A DNA stretch of 64,000 nucleotides from Polyporus tsugae (taxonomy: Eukaryota > Basidiomycota > Agaricomycetes > Polyporales > Polyporaceae): the NCBI GenBank assembly GCA_024305745.1, contig JAHRBS010000010.1:2983501-3047500 (forward strand), in the 5' to 3' direction. Each line of letters starts with the position of its first letter. The first letter of the stretch is position 1. The notes under the pieces are model-generated. The model made no database searches, was not told where the DNA came from, and saw nothing but the letters and a program-made list of their open reading frames with translations. Made by a program: the position numbers and the translations under genes. Below, piece by piece: positions 60,106 to 64,000 of the stretch.

Positions 60106-60702
60106 GAGGGGCGTGAGGAAGGAGAGAGGGGGGCGGAAGGAAAGGGAGGGACTCCGAGGGAGGAAGGGAAAGAGAGCGAACGGTTGTATATTGCGTTCTT
60201 GATGAGATTCCCGGACCAGCCAGGCACACCGTCTCGAGCTTCTTCCTCAGGCTCCGTAAGTAACCCGTTCAACTTTAAGGCGCCCCGCAGTCTAAAGTGG
60301 CTGTCCTCACCTGCCACTGTCATTTCACTGGGGCCCAGTCTCTGCAGCACCCCCTACTAGTACTCCTCCCGGCCCCCGCCCGCAGCGACAGCGACGTCGA
60401 CGCCCCCAACGAGATTCAGATAATATGTCCGCCGGCGGTCATAGCGATCATCCGCCGCAGAGTCGCTTCGCAGGCGACACGCGCACGCTCGGCAGCCACC
60501 TTTCCAGATCATTCCGGCCCCGCCTTTCCCCAATCGGGCAACTCCATCGGACTCCAGCACCACTCAGACAGACACATCCAGCACGCTCTCATCCACGTCC
60601 ATTAATATACGTTGCCTGCACACCCCATGCTCGCTCCGCAGGGGCCCCAAACCCACAAAGCCCCCATGCACGTTCACCCCATGATAGATGGTGCTAACAG
60701 AG
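60106..60702. other. Intergenic region
   Basis: About 600 bases between tandem minus-strand genes. It holds the GT32 promoter and leader and the SWT1 3' UTR. No gene was seen. Confidence 0.5.
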
Positions 60703-62148
60703 TTAGATTGGTCGGAGCTTCGCCTCCCACACCTCTTCTACATGCGGCCGTACCGCGGACACAGAACTGAGCAACGGTCCATCGTCGAATTTCTTCCCCA
60801 CGTCCTCCAACATATCCAACGCCAAGCGCCACATCCTCGGCGACCAGTCCTGCCCCTTCCGCCATCCGTCCTCGCCGCGCCGGCCGAAGAAGGACCCCAT
60901 CCAGACTTCCCGCTCGAACCGCCTCTTCGTCTCCAAATAGCTAAAGCACAGCGCAGCCGTCCACGATGACACCGCAGTTCTCCTATACGCCGGGGCGTGT
61001 GCCGAATTCGACACAGACAAGGGGTCTCGGTACTCCTTATGCACCCGAAGCGCTAGATCCCTCAGCACGAGCGGGAAGTGCTCCGCGATCTGCGCGTGCA
61101 GGGAATCCCGTGCATGGACAGGAACGTATTCTTCCGCAGTTGGCACCGACGCTTCCTGCTCGTCCACCTCCATCATGTCAGCGTCCGCGATCGCCAAATG
61201 TGGTCCCTCCGCCGTGGGCCCCTCTGTCTGTCCGAGCCGTTGGCGCGTCTTGGACGGTCGATATCGCGGAAACGCCTCCCGGCCGTGAAACAAGTTCAGG
61301 TTCACCCCGTCTACAGGCAGAGCCTGCGCCAAGAGGCGACTTGACCAACTGCTGCGGTTCGGGGGCATGCAAACGTCGATTCCTGATGTATAAGTGGCGG
61401 TGCCACCGTAAGCGCATTGTTATCATGACCACGCAACCCAAGAGGGCCGGGCCGTGGCAGACGGATGATGAACAGCTGCTGACAGGACTTCGGAGCGACA
61501 CACCTTCCTTGTGACACTCCAAGCTGAGGTTCTTGTCCATGGTCACCAGGAGCGCGCCGTGTCCCTTAGTCTTATCGGCAAAGAACAGGCAACAATCCCG
61601 GATAGCGAGGTCATTCTTCCGGACCTCGTCGGACTCGGTGCGCACTCCGCCGGGGCTGAGCATCTCCTTCGCTGACTGGAGCTTGACAGTCTTCCGCTCT
61701 TTGACCTTCTTAAGAAGCCATGTGCTCGCCTGGCGCGCGAACCACTGCAGGTCGGCACGGTTCTTGAGCCTGTGTGTCAGATCCAAACAGTAATCACCAA
61801 AATGTCGGCGCTGGGTTGAAGATGACGCAATGATTTGAGAACGTACCCGTCCAATTCCCCCAGGACGACGCTCGGTATGATGATCATGATTGGATACTGC
61901 GCCTTTTGAGTATCTTCGCAGAACTGTTCGATGATGCCACAGTAGTCGATGAGGACATTCGTGTCGATAACCACGTAAAGGAATAACTGGTTCGTTGGGA
62001 ATGCATCCTGGGAGGATTTGAAGAGTCATTAGCTACCCATTGAGTCGATGAAACCATTGTGGCGCACCTGCATTTCAACATCATTGGCGGCATTGTAAAG
62101 TTGCTCCACGGTACTGTCATACGGTGGCACGATAGTAGAACTAGACAT
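60703..62148 (-). CDS. SWT1: SWT1-like PIN-domain RNA endonuclease
   Basis: PIN-domain protein of about 420 residues. The first exon is MSSSTIVPPYDSTVEQLYNA onward to 62065 or so. The PIN core follows: VVIDTNVLIDYCGIIEQF (first catalytic Asp), IIIPSVVLGELDGLKNR (Glu/Asp), and VRKNDLAIRDCC followed by LLVTMDKNLSL with the later acidic residues. After an intron of about 125 bases the protein continues IDVCMPPNRSSWSSRLLAQA, then a C-terminal helical domain with FPLVLRDLALRVHKEYRDPL and VWEAKLRPI. Yeast Swt1 is a nuclear-pore-linked endoribonuclease that degrades faulty mRNPs; the PPNRSSWSS and C-terminal regions support that branch of PIN proteins. Confidence 0.87.
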
Positions 62149-62668
62149 AGAACTACATGTCATGTGAACGAAGGGATAATAGCGAGGTCGCAAGTATTAC
62201 TACACACATAGCTGGATAATAGCCCCAGACCGGCCTCGAGTTTCGCCAATGCACCAACAACCGCTGTAACGCAATGTCAGGGACGGCAGTTAAGGTCACT
62301 CACCTTCCGATGTCACTTGATGGGTTAGGGATGCAGGAAGAGGGGTTACGGTGATGAGTGCAAGGTGGTAGTCGAGGGAAAACAGGGACGGCGCCAAAAT
62401 CCATTCTGCGTCATTGTTGTTGGCATGCGCGAAATCGGTCATTATCTCAATCACTCTTTGCACACTGATCAGGAAATACGGTGAATCTATAACGATGCTA
62501 TATTGGTATTGGTCCTGTTACAATGTGCATTGTATCAATCATAACCATAAAAAAGACATAAAAAGAATGTGAGCGGTCCATGCATGCCAATCATGAATCC
62601 TGTAGTCTAGTAGGTGCCCCCGACCCAACCTGATATCGACGCCATAATAAACCGGGTCACCGCGGACG
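62149..62668. other. Intergenic region
   Basis: About 520 AT-richer bases between tandem minus-strand genes, comprising the SWT1 promoter and the Pcf11 3' UTR. No gene or RNA was seen. Confidence 0.5.
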
Positions 62669-64000
62669 TTACGTCGCGACTCGCTTCGCCTGCGGCACAT
62701 CGCCCTCGCGCTTGACTGTGGCTGCGTGGTCGTCTTCAGCTTTACGCTTCATACCCGCAAGCTTCGAAGGGGTTGGCGTCTCTGACTTCCTCGAATCGCC
62801 GTTCAACGTCGCGTGTACTCTCGGGGGCGTCGCTTTCTCAGGGGTCCTCGATCGGCTACGACTCGTCCGCTCATTCCGCAAACGCACTGCTAGACTCGAC
62901 TTCGACGCAGTGGCTTCCGCGTGGCACGTCGCGTGGTAGATCTGAATGTCAACGTAATCAGTATCAACCGCGAAGCGAAGTCGAGGTAACAGGCAGTCCA
63001 CTTACCCTATCGTCGTCCTTCTTCACGGCATTACGCCACACCCACTCCTCGTCGTCCTCAAGGAATTCAGACTTTAGGGGCTCCTTACAGATCGGACATG
63101 AAATAGCTTTCGCCTCATCGCCAGGGGGTACGACAACGAACATCGCCCTCAGCTCAGCCTCACGCTTCGCAGCTTCTTCCGCCGCGACAACCTTAGAACT
63201 AACCGTCCGACCGTCGGCACGACCCTTGCCCTTCACGTCGATGGAATGGCTGTTCACCCAATCCTAGGAGACGAGTTAGGAGAACACTGGAACACGAGAC
63301 CGAAAGAACGTACCTCCAAGCCAATGAACCAACTGCGGCTGTGCCCACGACCTGAGGCTTGGGTCGCTTTCCGGTTCTGGCGGAAATGCATGTCGAGATG
63401 ATTTTCGAATTGCTTTTTGCCAGCGGGGTTGTCCGAGAATCTTGATCCGCACTGTTTGCACTGTGTTGGCAGTTGGTCGTACAACGTTTCGGCGATTCGT
63501 GGATGGTGCCTACAAGACTCGCTTAGTTGAGTCCATTAGATGCAGAGGAGTCGGAACTTACTTGGAGACATCAGAGCTCGTCAGCTTGATCTTCACTGAC
63601 AAGATCGACTTCCGATACGCTTGGCGGGCTTGACGTTCGGGATCGACGGGTTGTGAGGGCTCTTCGGGTTTCGAGGTTGATCCAGCACCAGTAGGTGTAC
63701 CTGTCGCAGAGACGACACCTGCCTTGACCAGGGCACTAAAGATACCGCTGATATCAGGCATGGACGCGGAGGGCGCGCTGGAGGTTGAAGCAACGGGAGC
63801 TACAGGAGGCGGCAGAAAACGAGCCACGTCTATCATCGCTTGCTGAGGCTGTTCATAAGTCGCAGGATACACGGGCTGAGACTGATATGCAGGCTGGAGA
63901 GCGACGGGCGGGGCCGGCATCGATGGAGGCTGGGAATATGACGGGGCAGTGGTATACGATGGGGGCGATGGGGCTGGTGGCGGCGGAGATGATGACGGCG
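62669..64000 (-). CDS. PCF11: Pcf11-like pre-mRNA cleavage and termination factor (partial, 5' end outside window)
   Basis: C-terminal half of a cleavage factor IA component that couples 3'-end processing to transcription termination. Exons 63562-64000 (open at the edge), 63314-63509, 63006-63263 and 62669-62941. The order is a Pro/Tyr/Gln-rich linker, a conserved helix region (PDISGIFSALVKAGVVSA), and a first zinc finger (LPTQCKQCGSRFSDNPAGKK with HLDMHF). After DWVNSHSID comes a second finger (ISCPICKEPLKSEF with WRNAVKKDDD and YHATCH), then a Lys/Arg-rich tail. This finger pair around the Clp1-binding region is typical of Pcf11. The N-terminal CTD-interacting domain would lie beyond 64000. 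Confidence 0.9.

Noticed and set aside
1..64000. CRISPR arrays, prophage, insertion sequences or retrotransposon ends
   Set aside because: No regularly spaced repeats, integrase or transposase motifs, or long terminal repeats were seen; the window is eukaryotic and gene-dense.

Overview
This window is nuclear DNA from a filamentous basidiomycete, most likely an Agaricomycete. Genes are closely packed and broken by many introns of about 50-65 bases with GTRNGT donors, CTRAY-like branch sites and YAG acceptors. The gene content (Argonaute, FEX-type fluoride exporter, Fmp27/Hobbit, SUR1-type GT32, BTB protein) fits this. There are no bacterial operons, CRISPR arrays or recognisable transposons.

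Layout. 1-2460 (-): HIS4, three histidine-pathway enzymes, cut at the left edge. 3406-7189 (+): a 16-exon Argonaute with an intact DEDH slicer tetrad and one apparent AT-AC intron. 8598-9747 (+): unknown proline-rich protein with a KEN box. 10321-12776 (+): EF-hand mitochondrial carrier with a GC-AG intron. 13074-13623 (+): Tma17/Adc17-like protein. 13707-13786 (+): tRNA-Val(AAC) with a 6-base intron. 14176-18409 (-): large coiled-coil protein with about 21 exons. 18703-19557 (+): BTB protein. 20016-21637 (+): casein kinase II beta. 21889-22368 (+): ribosomal protein eL36. 23671-25217 (+): Tvp38/DedA-family membrane protein. 26185-27567 (-): fluoride exporter FEX. 29891-30473 (+): small membrane protein. 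30817-31982 (-): COX18/Oxa1-type insertase. 32274-33068 (-): ribosomal protein eL6. 33527-34528 (+): HAD pyrimidine-nucleotidase. 34668-36153 (-): PHAF1/UPF0183. 36564-38733 (+): DNA polymerase epsilon subunit B. 39241-48848 (+): Fmp27/Hobbit bridge-like lipid-transfer protein. 49105-51541 (+): DUF2985-like membrane protein with an 8-base microexon. 52321-54831 (-): methionine synthase MET6. 55825-57477 (+): polyol (xylitol/sorbitol-type) dehydrogenase with a GC-AG intron. 58505-60105 (-): GT32 mannosyltransferase. 60703-62148 (-): SWT1-like PIN-domain protein. 62669-64000 (-): Pcf11-like 3'-end factor, cut at the right edge.

These are mostly single-copy housekeeping genes without a common pathway, so this is not a secondary-metabolite or defence cluster. 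The most unusual signals are in splicing: an AT-AC intron inside the PIWI domain of Argonaute, two GC-AG introns, an 8-base internal exon and a 6-base tRNA intron. All exon models were built by eye from reading frame, splice signals and family conservation; none was tested against transcripts.
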